A stretch of DNA of 64,000 nucleotides from Chaetoceros tenuissimus (lineage: Eukaryota; Bacillariophyta; Thalassiosirophyceae; Chaetocerotales; Chaetocerotaceae), in the NCBI GenBank assembly GCA_021927905.1, contig BLLK01000038.1, positions 248,001-312,000 on the forward strand, written 5' to 3'. Under the pieces are notes generated by a model. That model worked only from the letters and a program-made list of their open reading frames with translations, was not told the origin of the DNA and ran no database searches. Position 1 is the stretch's first letter. Each line of letters opens with the position of its first letter. Below are positions 8,697 through 19,319 of the stretch, in pieces. The position numbers and the translations under genes are program-made.

Positions 8697-10754
8697 ATGT
8701 TTAGTAAGTGGTTGCATAGAGGGCTAGGTCAAATTGTGGCGCCCGACCCTCAATTCGAAGAACAAGAAGAAACAGCCGAGAGAGAATTGTTCGCAGGAAG
8801 GTTCTGGAATATAATTGCACCTGACCCAAACTTTGCTGAGACTTCGTCACCTACCCCGATACCACATCAATCATTACAAGAGTCACAATCAAAGAGTGAT
8901 GAACAACAAGATGGCGAGTTTGCAACACCAATGAAAGATGCATCCGAAAAGATGACACGACAGCCGTCGTTTCTCTCTCCATCATCCAGTAAACTGAAAG
9001 TAGAGCCTAAAGTGGAGAAACTGGCATTAGAAGCATCCAGAGGTTTGACATATTCGATGCATTCACCGACAGCCGTGTGGGAGGAGCGAAAGAATTTTCA
9101 TAGTTTCTGTGCGTCAGGTACGACATTGAATGAGAAAAAGCTCAAGAAAGTAAAGAAGATGCTGAAGAAAGATCATACTTTGGCCAATGCTCGAGCATGT
9201 AACATGGGGAATTTGGTGCCAGATGGCTTTACTCCACTTCATACTACCGCCTTGGTGGGAAATTATGAAGTAGCTGAAATTCTGATTGATTTTAAGATTC
9301 CTACTGTTGAACAAGAAGATGGTGTAGACAAAGCTTCTGTTGACGATGTGTATGCTGTTGATTTAGATGCGCGTGATGTACAAGGTAGAACGGCTTTGCA
9401 TATTGCAGGAGAACATGGTCATGTGAAAATTGTTGAATTATTAAAGGAAAAAATGAAGGAAAGGTATGGAGTGGAACCTTTGGGTTATCATGCGCCTACC
9501 GATTTGACAGGACGAACTCCACTTGGTTGGGCTGCAACTAGCAGAGATTCGAGGGCGAGGAAGAACATGGATCAGCTGCGCGATGCTCTCTTTAGTCCAG
9601 GAGATAAAAGTGTTTATGGAGAAAGGACCCCTGCTTTTCTCAGAACTGGTAGTGCTTCTCATCGGAGGAAGAGAAACCTGAGACCAATGGATCTTACTTT
9701 TGGATTTGCTGATATGCCTGGGCATAGAATTGATATGGAAGATGCTATCTGTCATGCATATCCTCTTATGCCTCCCAGCAAATGCGATCAAGTAGGTTTC
9801 TTTGGAGTGTTTGATGGTCATGGAGATGGAGGTTTATCTTCAGAGTATGTAGCAGAACGAATTATTCCATATTTCACTTCCACTTCTGAGTGGGAAAGCT
9901 ACAATGGTGACATTGAAAATTTGAAAGTTTCAATTACCAACGCTTGTGCTACTGCTGATACCAACTTGAAAGCAAAATTATGCAAAGGAAATAGCGTCAA
10001 ACATGGAGGATCGACCGGAGTCATGGCGATCCTTACTTCCGATCACATCATGGTTGCAAATGTAGGAGATAGTAGATGCATCCTCGTTCAGAAATATGAG
10101 GAAGAATCAAAAGAACCTGACGTTTCCGATGTTACAAAAGAGCTAGTAGAACTTTCCATGAAGAACGATAAAGATGCTTCTAGTGTTGCTCATAAAGAGG
10201 ATAATATCAGTGTAAAAGCTCTTAGTAATGACCATAAGCCAAGTAATGAAGGAGAAAAGGAACGTATTGAAAATGCTGGTATGCAAGTCCTAGAGGAAAC
10301 ATTTACAATTGATGGGGAAACAATTACTATATCAAAGATATTCAAAAGTCAATCGGACAAGATTGCAGTGTCTAGAGCATTTGGAGATTTCGACTACAAG
10401 AACAACGAAGATCTAGATGCAACTGCTCAGGCAATTATTGCAGAACCTGAAATAACTATTCACAAAAGAGATCATACTCGGGACATGTTCCTGATTCTTG
10501 CATGTGATGGTATTTATGATGTCATGTCTAACGATGAGGTAGGAGCATTCGTCACGGACAAAGTAGATGAGTTGAGCAAAGCTGGAGATGTCAATGGCAT
10601 TTTGCCAGAAGTAGGAGATTTGTTACTTCAGCATTGCTTGGAGATTGGATCATCTGATAATATGTCGGTTCTCATTGTTGCACTGCCGAAATGTGCTTCT
10701 GGGCAGGATGATCCGTCATCCACGCCTCGAGCGCTCAACTTTGCGGATGTATAA
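8697..10754 (+). CDS. Ankyrin-repeat / PP2C-type protein phosphatase fusion
   Basis: An intronless 685-residue protein with ATG at 8697. Residues about 1-150 are low-complexity, with two similar 'IVAPDPxF/IIAPDPNF' segments. Ankyrin repeats follow ('GFTPLHTTALVGNYEVAEIL', 'GRTALHIAGEHGHVKIVELL', 'GRTPLGWAA', about 175-280). A PP2C domain fills about 335-670: the metal-binding 'RIDMEDA', 'GVFDGHGDGG', 'GSTGVMAIL', 'VANVGDSRC', 'SNDHKP', 'VSRAFGDFDYK', 'LACDGIYDV' and 'SSDNMSVLIV' are all present, so a working Mg/Mn-dependent Ser/Thr phosphatase is expected. An acidic insert of about 45 residues sits between 'GDSRCILV' and 'LSNDHKP'. The ankyrin part probably chooses substrates. Confidence 0.9.
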   Translation: MFSKWLHRGLGQIVAPDPQFEEQEETAERELFAGRFWNIIAPDPNFAETSSPTPIPHQSLQESQSKSDEQQDGEFATPMKDASEKMTRQPSFLSPSSSKLKVEPKVEKLALEASRGLTYSMHSPTAVWEERKNFHSFCASGTTLNEKKLKKVKKMLKKDHTLANARACNMGNLVPDGFTPLHTTALVGNYEVAEILIDFKIPTVEQEDGVDKASVDDVYAVDLDARDVQGRTALHIAGEHGHVKIVELLKEKMKERYGVEPLGYHAPTDLTGRTPLGWAATSRDSRARKNMDQLRDALFSPGDKSVYGERTPAFLRTGSASHRRKRNLRPMDLTFGFADMPGHRIDMEDAICHAYPLMPPSKCDQVGFFGVFDGHGDGGLSSEYVAERIIPYFTSTSEWESYNGDIENLKVSITNACATADTNLKAKLCKGNSVKHGGSTGVMAILTSDHIMVANVGDSRCILVQKYEEESKEPDVSDVTKELVELSMKNDKDASSVAHKEDNISVKALSNDHKPSNEGEKERIENAGMQVLEETFTIDGETITISKIFKSQSDKIAVSRAFGDFDYKNNEDLDATAQAIIAEPEITIHKRDHTRDMFLILACDGIYDVMSNDEVGAFVTDKVDELSKAGDVNGILPEVGDLLLQHCLEIGSSDNMSVLIVALPKCASGQDDPSSTPRALNFADV

Positions 10755-11809
10755 ATAAGCTAAATATTCATATTAGACTAAAGTGAAAGTTGATAATCAA
10801 CCAATCAATATATTGTGCTTGAAAATCTGATAGTTGTAAGTAATACTGTATTTTTGGAAGAAATAATTCATATTTCCAAAGAAAGCTGACATCTTTTTGA
10901 TGTAGAATCGGATAGCTTGTAAAATTATTATTTTTTATTCTTCATTTGCCTCGTTCTGTCAATCGAATAGGCAGTGTTCTCTGTCGTCATTCAAACATTT
11001 TGTTATTTTCGATAAGGAAACAATGACCATGAGGCTGCCAACTAATTATGAATTCTAGATAATTATTCTCGACAAAATGTAGAAAGGACTGTAGCTTAAG
11101 AGGGAAAAGGTCCGGTCATCTGGCCTTATTTGTATTGAGACATAGACCCACATTCTTTTGCAGTGCTTGTCTTATTAGTTTCGCAGCTTTTGTCATAGAT
11201 GATGACCTGCAAAAATTTCCTTTTGACCTTTAGCTGTGAGACCTTGAGATCGATGAAGTCGTAAGGGTAGTGGATTCGGTTGATTCTGAAATTACTTTGG
11301 GCGCAATTATTCATCAAGTCTACTATCTGAGTTAGCTATATTTTGAACAAGATCATCAAAGAGTTGTATGATAATCATAGAGAGTTCTGGATCAGTACCC
11401 GAATGCTCTACCCAAACTCAACCTACATAGCATCTTATTCTAATCGTAAGAAACAAAATATTTCCTACAATATTCAAAAATCGACATTGTTACTTCTCTA
11501 TTGTACTTTGACTGCAGGGAATACTTGAATCTACTATAAGTGCGTGGATGTGACATTATCAAGTCACTTTGTGCATCGGACCTTAGCTCTACCCGAACTC
11601 TAGCTCATGCATCTTATTGTAATCGTAATGAAAGAAAAGATTTCCTACATACTTCATACAACCGAACCTTCAATTCATTACTTTAGACTTCGGGTTCTAC
11701 TCGGAAAATAATCTTCATTTGCATCTTTGTCGACGGTATGGAACACATCATAAAAAGATCAATATCTTTTTTACAAATTCTTCATAATTGCGATTGTTTT
11801 ACTTGAATC
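10755..11809. other. Intergenic region with two copies of a ~180-bp repeat
   Basis: No protein gene is recognised. From about 11405 to 11690 lie two head-to-tail copies of a ~180-bp repeat that recurs at 20643-20925, on the other side of the SET gene. The remainder is AT-rich and contains the presumed promoter of the SET gene. Confidence 0.5.
11405..11690 (+). repeat. ~180-bp tandem repeat, left pair
   Basis: Two diverged units start with GCTCTACCC at 11405 and 11586 (period about 181). Each continues with a 'CATCTTATT...AATCGTAA' segment and a run ending 'TTTCCTACA'. The first also holds 'TTGTTACTTCTCTATTGTACTT' -like sequence and 'GTGACATTATCAAGTCA', which match the right pair near 20.7 kb. 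The units are not coding. Confidence 0.7.
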
Positions 11810-11870
11810 ATGACTGGAACTTTAGTATCTTCCCATGCTGTTAAGACGCTTGCTTCTTTTCTAGGAAGGA

Positions 11871-11875
11871 ACTTT
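11871..11875. repeat. Target-site duplication ACTTT, left copy (copia)
   Basis: ACTTT directly before the left LTR, repeated exactly after the right LTR at 19569-19573. Five bases is the usual size for copia insertions. Confidence 0.9.
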
Positions 11876-12124
11876 AAACGGAAGGAAGAGATTATACGAA
11901 GCTTGGAATGCTCGAGTGTGGTCAACAATCAGTAGTGATAACAATATCAAGTGTACTTATATATCGAAGTCTAGTTGTTATGAGTACATTAGGTGAGTGA
12001 GTTTCTATTCACCACAAGATCTTTCTGCAGACGAGCGGCTCACAATCGCCGATTTTCTTATCCGTGTTCATACAAGAATTAGTTGACAGACGTCATTAAC
12101 CTAAATGACTTCCACCTCCCAACT
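11876..12124 (-). repeat. Copia LTR, left (3' LTR of element)
   Basis: 249 bp, seen again at 19320-19568 with no difference found by eye. In element orientation it begins AGTTGGGAGG and ends CCTTCCGTTT. Confidence 0.92.
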
Positions 12125-12132
12125 CTCCTCTC
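12125..12132 (-). other. Polypurine tract of the copia element
   Basis: On the minus strand GAGAGGAG lies directly before the 3' LTR, where plus-strand DNA synthesis is primed in LTR elements. Confidence 0.7.
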
Positions 12133-12140
12133 ATTTCAAG

Positions 12141-15100
12141 TTACCAACCCATTAATTTCTTTCTTGCTCTTTCGAATTTAATCTTGCCTAGTCCCTTGGT
12201 GAACTGATCCGCAAGTTGATCATCAGTCCCGATAGCCTTGACTAAGATGTCTTTGTCAACAATATACTTTCGAAAGAAATGATAAGGGATAGCAATATGC
12301 TTTGTACGTGGATTCATCTTCGGCATCATTGCAAACTGTAAGCAAGCATTGTTATCCTCATGCACAACCGTCGGCTTGAGTCTATCTTGTCCAAACGTCT
12401 TCGCAAAGAAAGTATAGTTGCTTTGTACCTTTGAGTCCTTCAATACTATTCCCTTAATCTCCAGGAGTATCTCGCGAATGGCAATAACCTCACGTAATGC
12501 AGTAGACAGGGCTATGTACTCTGCTTCCATAGTACTCAATGCTATCTGTGTCTGTAACTTTGAACTCCAGGAGAGAGGACATCCTAAGAACGTGATGAGA
12601 TATCCAGTCCGAGATTTGACTGATACTGGATCTTGGCTGTCTTCACTTTTCCATAAACCAGCAAAGTCTGCGTCCACATAACAATCAACACCTTGAGATC
12701 CATCTGGACGAAGCAATATACCTTTATCTTTGGTACCTTGGAGATATCTGATGATGCGCTTTACCCCTTCTGCATGAGAGGCTCTGGGATCGTGAGTAAA
12801 TCGAGCACATTGATGAACCGCATAAGCAATGTCAGGTCTGGAGTTGTTTGCTAGATACAATAGCATCCCTACAACCTCTGAGTATTTCCACTCCTCTGTA
12901 AAAGGATCCCCATCAACATCTTTCCCTAGTGGCTCCTCATTTGCTGGAGTGGGTTTTCCATTACATTCTTCCATACAAGCAGCCCTGATCACTTTCTCAG
13001 TCAATCCTGTCTGAGTCAATAGATACGAGTCTCCTTGTTTCTCAATGCGAATTCCAAGGAAATCTCCAACATTCCCTTCATCTCTTAATTCAAAGACCTC
13101 TCTATGTTCATCATCACTGACGCCAAGATCTACGATCAGCTTCTCTATTTCTTTTGAATCAGGACCACAAATAATTGTATCATCAACATACACTACAACC
13201 ATCATGTCCCTTTTGAGAAAGAGGCAGTGATCGACCTCGGACCTTGTAAAACCTCTTTGTTCGAGTCCCGCTCTAAGTTTGTCGTAAAATGACTTTGGCG
13301 CCTGTTTAAGTCCATACAAGCTTTTATTCAGCTTAAACACCGTGTCACGTTTATCATAACGAGGAAACCCTCTAGGTCTCTCTATGTAAACATCTTCTGC
13401 CAATTCAGCCTGGGCAAATGCATTTGTGTAGTCAACCTGTTTGGTAGTCCAGCCATTGACTAGAGTGTGTGTAAGTATTAACCTGACGGTCGACCACTGG
13501 ACAACTGGTGCATACGTCTCAAAGTAATCTACCCCAGCAGTCTGTAAATCGCCTCTAACACAGTATCTGGCTTTAAACTTCAATGGAGTACCATCTGGTC
13601 TCCTCTTGAGCTTGAAGGCCCACGTGCCTGGAAGGATACGAGATTTAGTACCTGACTTAGTAACAGTAGTTCTATCCAGCTCCGTCCAAGTTTGCTGCTT
13701 TAGGAGAGTACGTAGTTCTTTCTTCATTGCCTCCAACCATTGCAGACGCTCTGCACTTTTGCTTGCCATGTCAAAACTAGGCATATCAGGATCAATCTTA
13801 GTTTTGTGTTTTGCAGCATAAGCGCGATGATCCATGTCATTTGGCTGACCAGTGGTTAGATCAACAGAGCTGTCAGCTTGATGTAGAAGAACGTCGTCGA
13901 TGAGGATCTGATCAGTGATGGAGGATGTCTGAGCACGAGTATCAGTAGTAAGCTGATCCTGAACTGCAAGGTTGCATTCTGTAACTGGTGCAGGCTGACC
14001 AAGAAGATTGTATTCATGACTAAATTCACACCCAAAATTGGCAGATGGAGTAAAGGACTCGTATGATTTCTCCGAGACAGTGTGAACATTGAAAGGCTGA
14101 CGCAGCTTTGGAGCACGACCAGAGCGACGAAGAGGTGCAGGAGCACCAGAAGGTGCAACAGAAGGTGCAGGAGCAGGTGATGGAGTACTGTGAGAAGAAG
14201 GAGCAGGCACAGACGGAGCACTGGAATCTGAACTGGGAAGAGAAGAAGAAGGACCTAGAACCGGAGTTACTGTAGAAGATGGATCGATAGTAACTTGACG
14301 AATTCTACTGGAAGCATTCTCAAAGCGACGTTTCTCCTCTAATTCGTCAGGTGGTAGCCATACATCTTCAATTTCGATGCTAGAGTCAGATTCAATGGGA
14401 ATGCGAGTTACAATAGATGGAGAGGCATCATCCCAAGCAAGGCTAAGCTTCTGCCAGAAATCAGGGATTGCATCATCGGTGCCAAGTGAAGAAACTGTAG
14501 AAAAATCATCGTCGAAAACAACATGAAACTGCGGTGAAATGTGACCAGTTTGTAAATTCAAGATAAGTGGAACATCACTAGAGTGAACTGAACTGAAACC
14601 AACGAACATTCCGCGTCTAGCACGAGGATCCCAGCGTGGAAGCTTCTTTCCTTGTTGCAATTTAGGATCCAAGACATACACAGGACACCCCCAAGTATGC
14701 ATTTGAAAGAGCTTATGCCGAGGAAAGGTAGTGCCTGTGAAGAGATCAGCCGGAGCATGACCTTCTTTGTTTGGCAAATGGTTATGTTGATATGCAGCAT
14801 ATTGAACAGCCATAGGCCAAAGGGAGCTGCTGACTGCATCTTTCCAATGGATAGCAGCATGGAGGAGCATAGCTCTAGCTCTATCGGAGACTGTCCTAAT
14901 GTTTCTCTCTGCAATGCCGTTCTGGTGATGCGCATTTACACCACAGTATCTGATCATTTGATTACTGTCGCGGATGTGACGTTCGAAAGAATGTGCCTTG
15001 AAGGTACCATTATCTGCAAGGTACGACTGAATTGTTACGCCATGTGATCCAGCCAACTGCTCAAAGTTTTGTTTAGCTCGAATTGTTTCTGTGGCACTGA

Positions 15101-18100
15101 ACCCTACTTGAAGCTCTACATTGAGATAACCACTCATGTGGTCCACAAACACACATCCTCCTCTATATGAAGTAGCATGTTCTCCTCCAAACGATGTAAA
15201 GGTACGGCCCTTGAGCCGTGACTCAAAGTGATCAACTGATACTCTTTCTCCAGCTCTAAGAATATTGGATTTAAGGTGACCATCGACTGTAGGGTCAGTT
15301 GAAGATATTTTTCCTTTTGTAGTGGTTCTAGCTTGCTTGGCATATTGACAAATTTCGCAACGACATGGAGCACATTTTGCCAAAGGTCTAAATTTCTCCA
15401 GTTTACTGAATGGCAGGCAGCATAATAGGTGCTTTAACTTTTGCATACCAATGTGACCGAAGCGATAATGCCACCGAAGAAAATCTTTCTGAGGTTGTGT
15501 CAGGTTCCTATTATCTTCACTGAGAATACCTAGGTTGGCTTCAGGTGCATTACCAAAATTACGAGCCATACAGACCGGTAGATGTGATTCAGGGCTGTAG
15601 TTAATAAATAGATCTGGAAGTCCCTCTATTTGTAGGACACTGATATCCTCCTCCAAAACATACTTGCCATGGATTCCACGCTGCTTGCTAAAGATCCGTT
15701 GCGGAGATAAGAGTCGAGCTTTTGCATTTGGAACATAATAGCACCGAATCCGAAGAATTACATCTCTGTCTCCTCCAGTTTTGAATGTCCATTGAACAGT
15801 GCCTTCACCTTCTATAGGAAGTCCATTTGCTAAGCCTCCAAGATACCGATTGTGTAGCTTTACTATTGATCCGGGAACAAAATCATCCTTACAAGGTGAT
15901 ATGGCTAGACTAGCACCTGTATCAAAAACTATAGGAAATGCTTCTCCAATATTCTGAGGGAAGAGATCAACATTGCCAAGAAGACCTGCTGTACATGCCA
16001 AAGGAGACGGAGCACCAACATCATGGGAAGAGCCAAAGTCGCGACCATCCACCACCAAATATTTATCCAAGGAAGATAGATTGAAATCCCACGGTGAAAA
16101 GAAAGGCAATATCCCACCATCAGCATCAAAGAAAGTTTCAGCGGAGTCAATGTCAGAGACAGCATCAAAGAAGAAGTCAAGAGGTTCAATGTATTCTGAG
16201 AGAGGCATTGTCATTAACTGGTCCTCCTCCTGCTCTACCGGCGGAACAAATAAGGAGACAAGGTGAGCACCACGATGACAATGGAAATGAAGCAGAAAGA
16301 CTGGATCTGGATCAAGAAATGTAGAGAGACTGGTCTGACGATGCCATGTTTCCTGCAAAGGCTGAAGCAGATGTCGATCCACTGGTGGAGTGTAACCAAA
16401 GAGACGTGGAGCATTGTGTGTAAGTTGTAGACATGACAGAAGCATCCAAGCACGAGGGTATCTGCGAAGAGAGAAAGAAGAAACTTTGACTGGTGAAGAT
16501 TGTGATGAGAGCCATCCAGAGGCCAGACATTCCAAGGAGTCCCAAAGAACAGCGCTAAGGAACCAGGTGAGACGACAAGCAAAAGCATAAGCCAGCTGAA
16601 GTGGAGCTGTAAGGCACGTGAATACTGGCATGATCTCCTCCAAAAACCATAACTGTGGTGTAAAGTTAAAGTTGTTGTTGGAAGTATTGGCATCACATTC
16701 GATCTGTTCCAAAGCATCATGGAAAGTATCTTCTACATCATCTTCATCAGCAGGAGCCTGCTCCTCTGCATCAAAGAAGTGATCAGAGTCTGAACTAAGA
16801 CAACAGGAATAAAGAGAAAGAGCATTTACTTTATCCGTGATGTCTACAGTGCTATCCAACTCCTCCGATGTCTCAAACTCTGGAATACTAGAGACAGCAG
16901 TATCATCATCAAGGTAGCCAGCAGGAACGTCCTCTCGAGCAATCACTGGGGGATAAGTGACGAGGTGTTGACGGATCTGAGCCAAAAGAGTGTACTGAGA
17001 TTCAGTAGCAACCGGACATTCTCTGGAACTGAACAGATATTCAAGATGAACACCAGTGGAGAGATCATTTCCAAGGCCAACAGCAAGAAGCTGTCCACTT
17101 GCATCAGTGGGCTTCCATGCAGTAAGTAATGGAGGAAGCTCCATATTCGACCCAACCACAACAAACTTATCCCTACAACGTCTGATTTCACGGAAGCATT
17201 GCAATCCACGATCATACACTGACAACTTATAGAACAATCCACCGGACTTAGGAGGAGAGATAATCATTCCGTACAAATTCTCCTTCTTTCCTGTTGAAAT
17301 TTGAACCGAGTTCAGGATTCTGACATAAGCACCTTTGCTTGCTGGAATGGAGGACTCGTGTCCTGCAGTAGTTTGTGCCATGAAAGCAGTCCCACTCATA
17401 TCCCAGGTCTCAAACATCATCTCATCATCGACATCATCCCACTCAGCCATCTGTTTCTCCACAGCATCCTTGCTGGATGCATTTTGAATAATTGCTGGTG
17501 TATCATCCTCGGCATCGACGACTTCAGCCAAGAAACCAAGAGCTTGAGCTGTGAAGGCTCCAGCATACATCCCATTTGGATCAGAAGGGTCCAAGGCTGC
17601 ATCAGTGGCAGGCAATACTTCCCCGAGATTACCTTCAGAACCAGGGCTAGATGAGCCAGAATCAGTAGCAGCAGATGCATCAGCAGCGGCGCGATGCTTC
17701 CCATGGTCAGAAGTGGAATGCATCCTAGGGCCAGTAGTAAAGAAACCGACTTGACCAGTCTGACGATAGGTACAAAGAGCACAGAATTTGTAGATTTGAC
17801 CAGCAACCTCACAAGTAGCATTCTCATCTTTGGGATGGACGAGACGCCAAGGTGCCATTGGACGACGCTCTTTCTTATCTTTGTCTTCAGAGCTAGCACC
17901 AGGACCAGGCTTAGTTTTATCATGTCCACCTCCTCCTGCAGATCTAGAAGACTTAAACTCATGCTTGCCTTGATCAGAAGTTCCAAAGCAAGGACAATGA
18001 GAAGAGTTACAAAGATGAAAGAAACTGCCACAATCCCAACAAAATTTCCCATTTGGATTTTTCTGTGTAGAAACAGAACCAAGGTTGCCTTCAGCCGACG

Positions 18101-19268
18101 GAATACGCTCAACGATCCAACGTCCATGACCAACTTCTTGACGATACGTAGTTGACACCTTCTCACACAATTGCCAAATATTATAAGTTTGATAATGAGA
18201 ATGGCGCTGAATCTCAAGCGGAGACTTGTGCTGTCCTACCGAGTCCTCCATTTCTAATACTTTCTGAAGAGCAAGGGAAATCTGAAAGTTAAAGTTAGGA
18301 CAACAGGTGTTGTTCACTTTGTACAGAAAGGTGGACTGCACATTGTAAGGAAGGCAATAACCGCTGTCCATGATGCGAAGGTATTTGAGAACATCTTTTA
18401 CCAGATCACCCACATTTTCACCAGGATAAGAAATAAGCTTAAGTGCTTCGAAGGACTTGCGAGCTTCATCAATGTCATACGTAACCAGATTATTTGTGTG
18501 CTCTAGAGCCAGCATCAAGAGAACCTGCCCAGGCAAATAAGCAAATTGGGAGATGTCGGTATAGGCTGTCTGCAGGTCCGAGTATAACTGAGAAGAGAGA
18601 TAGGACTGTACAAGCGCATGGGACAAAGCAAAATCAGAAGTCTCGAAGATATCATAGCCACGAGCACATTCATTGGAGTATCTAGCACGAAAAACATGGT
18701 CATCAGTGACACATTTGAGTGTGAAGTCATGGATATTTTCAGTAATCAGCTTGGGTCTATTATCCAGAGCATGCGGAGAGAAAAGGGATTCAAGGCCATA
18801 CACTTTAATATCACCATTCAAACGCTGAAGAAATTCAACTTTCCCTAACTGCTTAGCATTTGCCTCTGTTTCCATGCTCCCATGAAACTGTAACCAATTG
18901 GAGGAATTGACACGGTTCCTAACACTAGATAGATGCTCATTGATAGTCTTCTGGCTACGAAGTTGGCCTCCACCACGATAGGTTGTCTCTCCAGCACGTG
19001 TTTTCAGGAGGTATGTTTTAGGATCGATGGATGCACCACCAACATATACAGCTCCAAGGAACTCGATGTATCCGCCTCGTAATGGCCTCGTTGCATCCGG
19101 CTTGAAGTCTGGGTCTTTGAAGTCTGGATTTAGGTCTATTCCACCAAATCCCTTCAAAACACTAGCGTAATCCTTGGTTTTCCTTCTGGACTCTAGTAGC
19201 CCACCAGTTCTGCCAGTGTCAGGAGTTGTAGTTGACGACTCACTCAACAAATCTTCGTTCTCACCCAT
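12141..19268 (-). CDS. Copia Gag-Pol polyprotein
   Basis: One uninterrupted frame of 2,375 residues. Rough order: gag-like region (1-400); a Cys/His-rich knuckle-like segment (about 408); a low-complexity linker; aspartic protease with 'FDTGA' (about 1117); integrase with the zinc-binding HHCC region (about 1266-1300) and the D,D,E core (about 1344-1460, 'ADNGTF', 'NGIAERN'); a Ser/Pro-rich linker; reverse transcriptase (about 1900-2100) with 'YVDD' (about 2026); RNase H (about 2200-2300, 'STMEAEYIA'). Integrase before reverse transcriptase is the copia order. All enzyme signatures are in place, so the element looks whole. Confidence 0.93.
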   Translation of the reverse strand: MGENEDLLSESSTTTPDTGRTGGLLESRRKTKDYASVLKGFGGIDLNPDFKDPDFKPDATRPLRGGYIEFLGAVYVGGASIDPKTYLLKTRAGETTYRGGGQLRSQKTINEHLSSVRNRVNSSNWLQFHGSMETEANAKQLGKVEFLQRLNGDIKVYGLESLFSPHALDNRPKLITENIHDFTLKCVTDDHVFRARYSNECARGYDIFETSDFALSHALVQSYLSSQLYSDLQTAYTDISQFAYLPGQVLLMLALEHTNNLVTYDIDEARKSFEALKLISYPGENVGDLVKDVLKYLRIMDSGYCLPYNVQSTFLYKVNNTCCPNFNFQISLALQKVLEMEDSVGQHKSPLEIQRHSHYQTYNIWQLCEKVSTTYRQEVGHGRWIVERIPSAEGNLGSVSTQKNPNGKFCWDCGSFFHLCNSSHCPCFGTSDQGKHEFKSSRSAGGGGHDKTKPGPGASSEDKDKKERRPMAPWRLVHPKDENATCEVAGQIYKFCALCTYRQTGQVGFFTTGPRMHSTSDHGKHRAAADASAATDSGSSSPGSEGNLGEVLPATDAALDPSDPNGMYAGAFTAQALGFLAEVVDAEDDTPAIIQNASSKDAVEKQMAEWDDVDDEMMFETWDMSGTAFMAQTTAGHESSIPASKGAYVRILNSVQISTGKKENLYGMIISPPKSGGLFYKLSVYDRGLQCFREIRRCRDKFVVVGSNMELPPLLTAWKPTDASGQLLAVGLGNDLSTGVHLEYLFSSRECPVATESQYTLLAQIRQHLVTYPPVIAREDVPAGYLDDDTAVSSIPEFETSEELDSTVDITDKVNALSLYSCCLSSDSDHFFDAEEQAPADEDDVEDTFHDALEQIECDANTSNNNFNFTPQLWFLEEIMPVFTCLTAPLQLAYAFACRLTWFLSAVLWDSLECLASGWLSSQSSPVKVSSFSLRRYPRAWMLLSCLQLTHNAPRLFGYTPPVDRHLLQPLQETWHRQTSLSTFLDPDPVFLLHFHCHRGAHLVSLFVPPVEQEEDQLMTMPLSEYIEPLDFFFDAVSDIDSAETFFDADGGILPFFSPWDFNLSSLDKYLVVDGRDFGSSHDVGAPSPLACTAGLLGNVDLFPQNIGEAFPIVFDTGASLAISPCKDDFVPGSIVKLHNRYLGGLANGLPIEGEGTVQWTFKTGGDRDVILRIRCYYVPNAKARLLSPQRIFSKQRGIHGKYVLEEDISVLQIEGLPDLFINYSPESHLPVCMARNFGNAPEANLGILSEDNRNLTQPQKDFLRWHYRFGHIGMQKLKHLLCCLPFSKLEKFRPLAKCAPCRCEICQYAKQARTTTKGKISSTDPTVDGHLKSNILRAGERVSVDHFESRLKGRTFTSFGGEHATSYRGGCVFVDHMSGYLNVELQVGFSATETIRAKQNFEQLAGSHGVTIQSYLADNGTFKAHSFERHIRDSNQMIRYCGVNAHHQNGIAERNIRTVSDRARAMLLHAAIHWKDAVSSSLWPMAVQYAAYQHNHLPNKEGHAPADLFTGTTFPRHKLFQMHTWGCPVYVLDPKLQQGKKLPRWDPRARRGMFVGFSSVHSSDVPLILNLQTGHISPQFHVVFDDDFSTVSSLGTDDAIPDFWQKLSLAWDDASPSIVTRIPIESDSSIEIEDVWLPPDELEEKRRFENASSRIRQVTIDPSSTVTPVLGPSSSLPSSDSSAPSVPAPSSHSTPSPAPAPSVAPSGAPAPLRRSGRAPKLRQPFNVHTVSEKSYESFTPSANFGCEFSHEYNLLGQPAPVTECNLAVQDQLTTDTRAQTSSITDQILIDDVLLHQADSSVDLTTGQPNDMDHRAYAAKHKTKIDPDMPSFDMASKSAERLQWLEAMKKELRTLLKQQTWTELDRTTVTKSGTKSRILPGTWAFKLKRRPDGTPLKFKARYCVRGDLQTAGVDYFETYAPVVQWSTVRLILTHTLVNGWTTKQVDYTNAFAQAELAEDVYIERPRGFPRYDKRDTVFKLNKSLYGLKQAPKSFYDKLRAGLEQRGFTRSEVDHCLFLKRDMMVVVYVDDTIICGPDSKEIEKLIVDLGVSDDEHREVFELRDEGNVGDFLGIRIEKQGDSYLLTQTGLTEKVIRAACMEECNGKPTPANEEPLGKDVDGDPFTEEWKYSEVVGMLLYLANNSRPDIAYAVHQCARFTHDPRASHAEGVKRIIRYLQGTKDKGILLRPDGSQGVDCYVDADFAGLWKSEDSQDPVSVKSRTGYLITFLGCPLSWSSKLQTQIALSTMEAEYIALSTALREVIAIREILLEIKGIVLKDSKVQSNYTFFAKTFGQDRLKPTVVHEDNNACLQFAMMPKMNPRTKHIAIPYHFFRKYIVDKDILVKAIGTDDQLADQFTKGLGKIKFERARKKLMGW

Positions 19269-19307
19269 AGTTTCTGTTAATACTTGTAGAATAAACTATG
19301 GTCGTTC

Positions 19308-19319
19308 GGGCTCATAACC
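19308..19319 (-). other. Copia primer-binding site, half-tRNA (initiator Met) type
   Basis: Directly inside the 5' LTR the minus strand reads GGTTATGAGCCC, the complement of GGGCTCATAACC. This is the anticodon stem-loop of a CAU (initiator Met) tRNA, not a tRNA 3' end. Drosophila copia and yeast Ty5 use such an internal fragment (half-tRNA) as primer. The match is seen; its use here is inference. Confidence 0.7.

Noticed and set aside
11126-11528. Two short open frames in the gap before the SET gene
   Set aside because: About 60 codons each, overlapping non-coding repeats; no protein-like composition.
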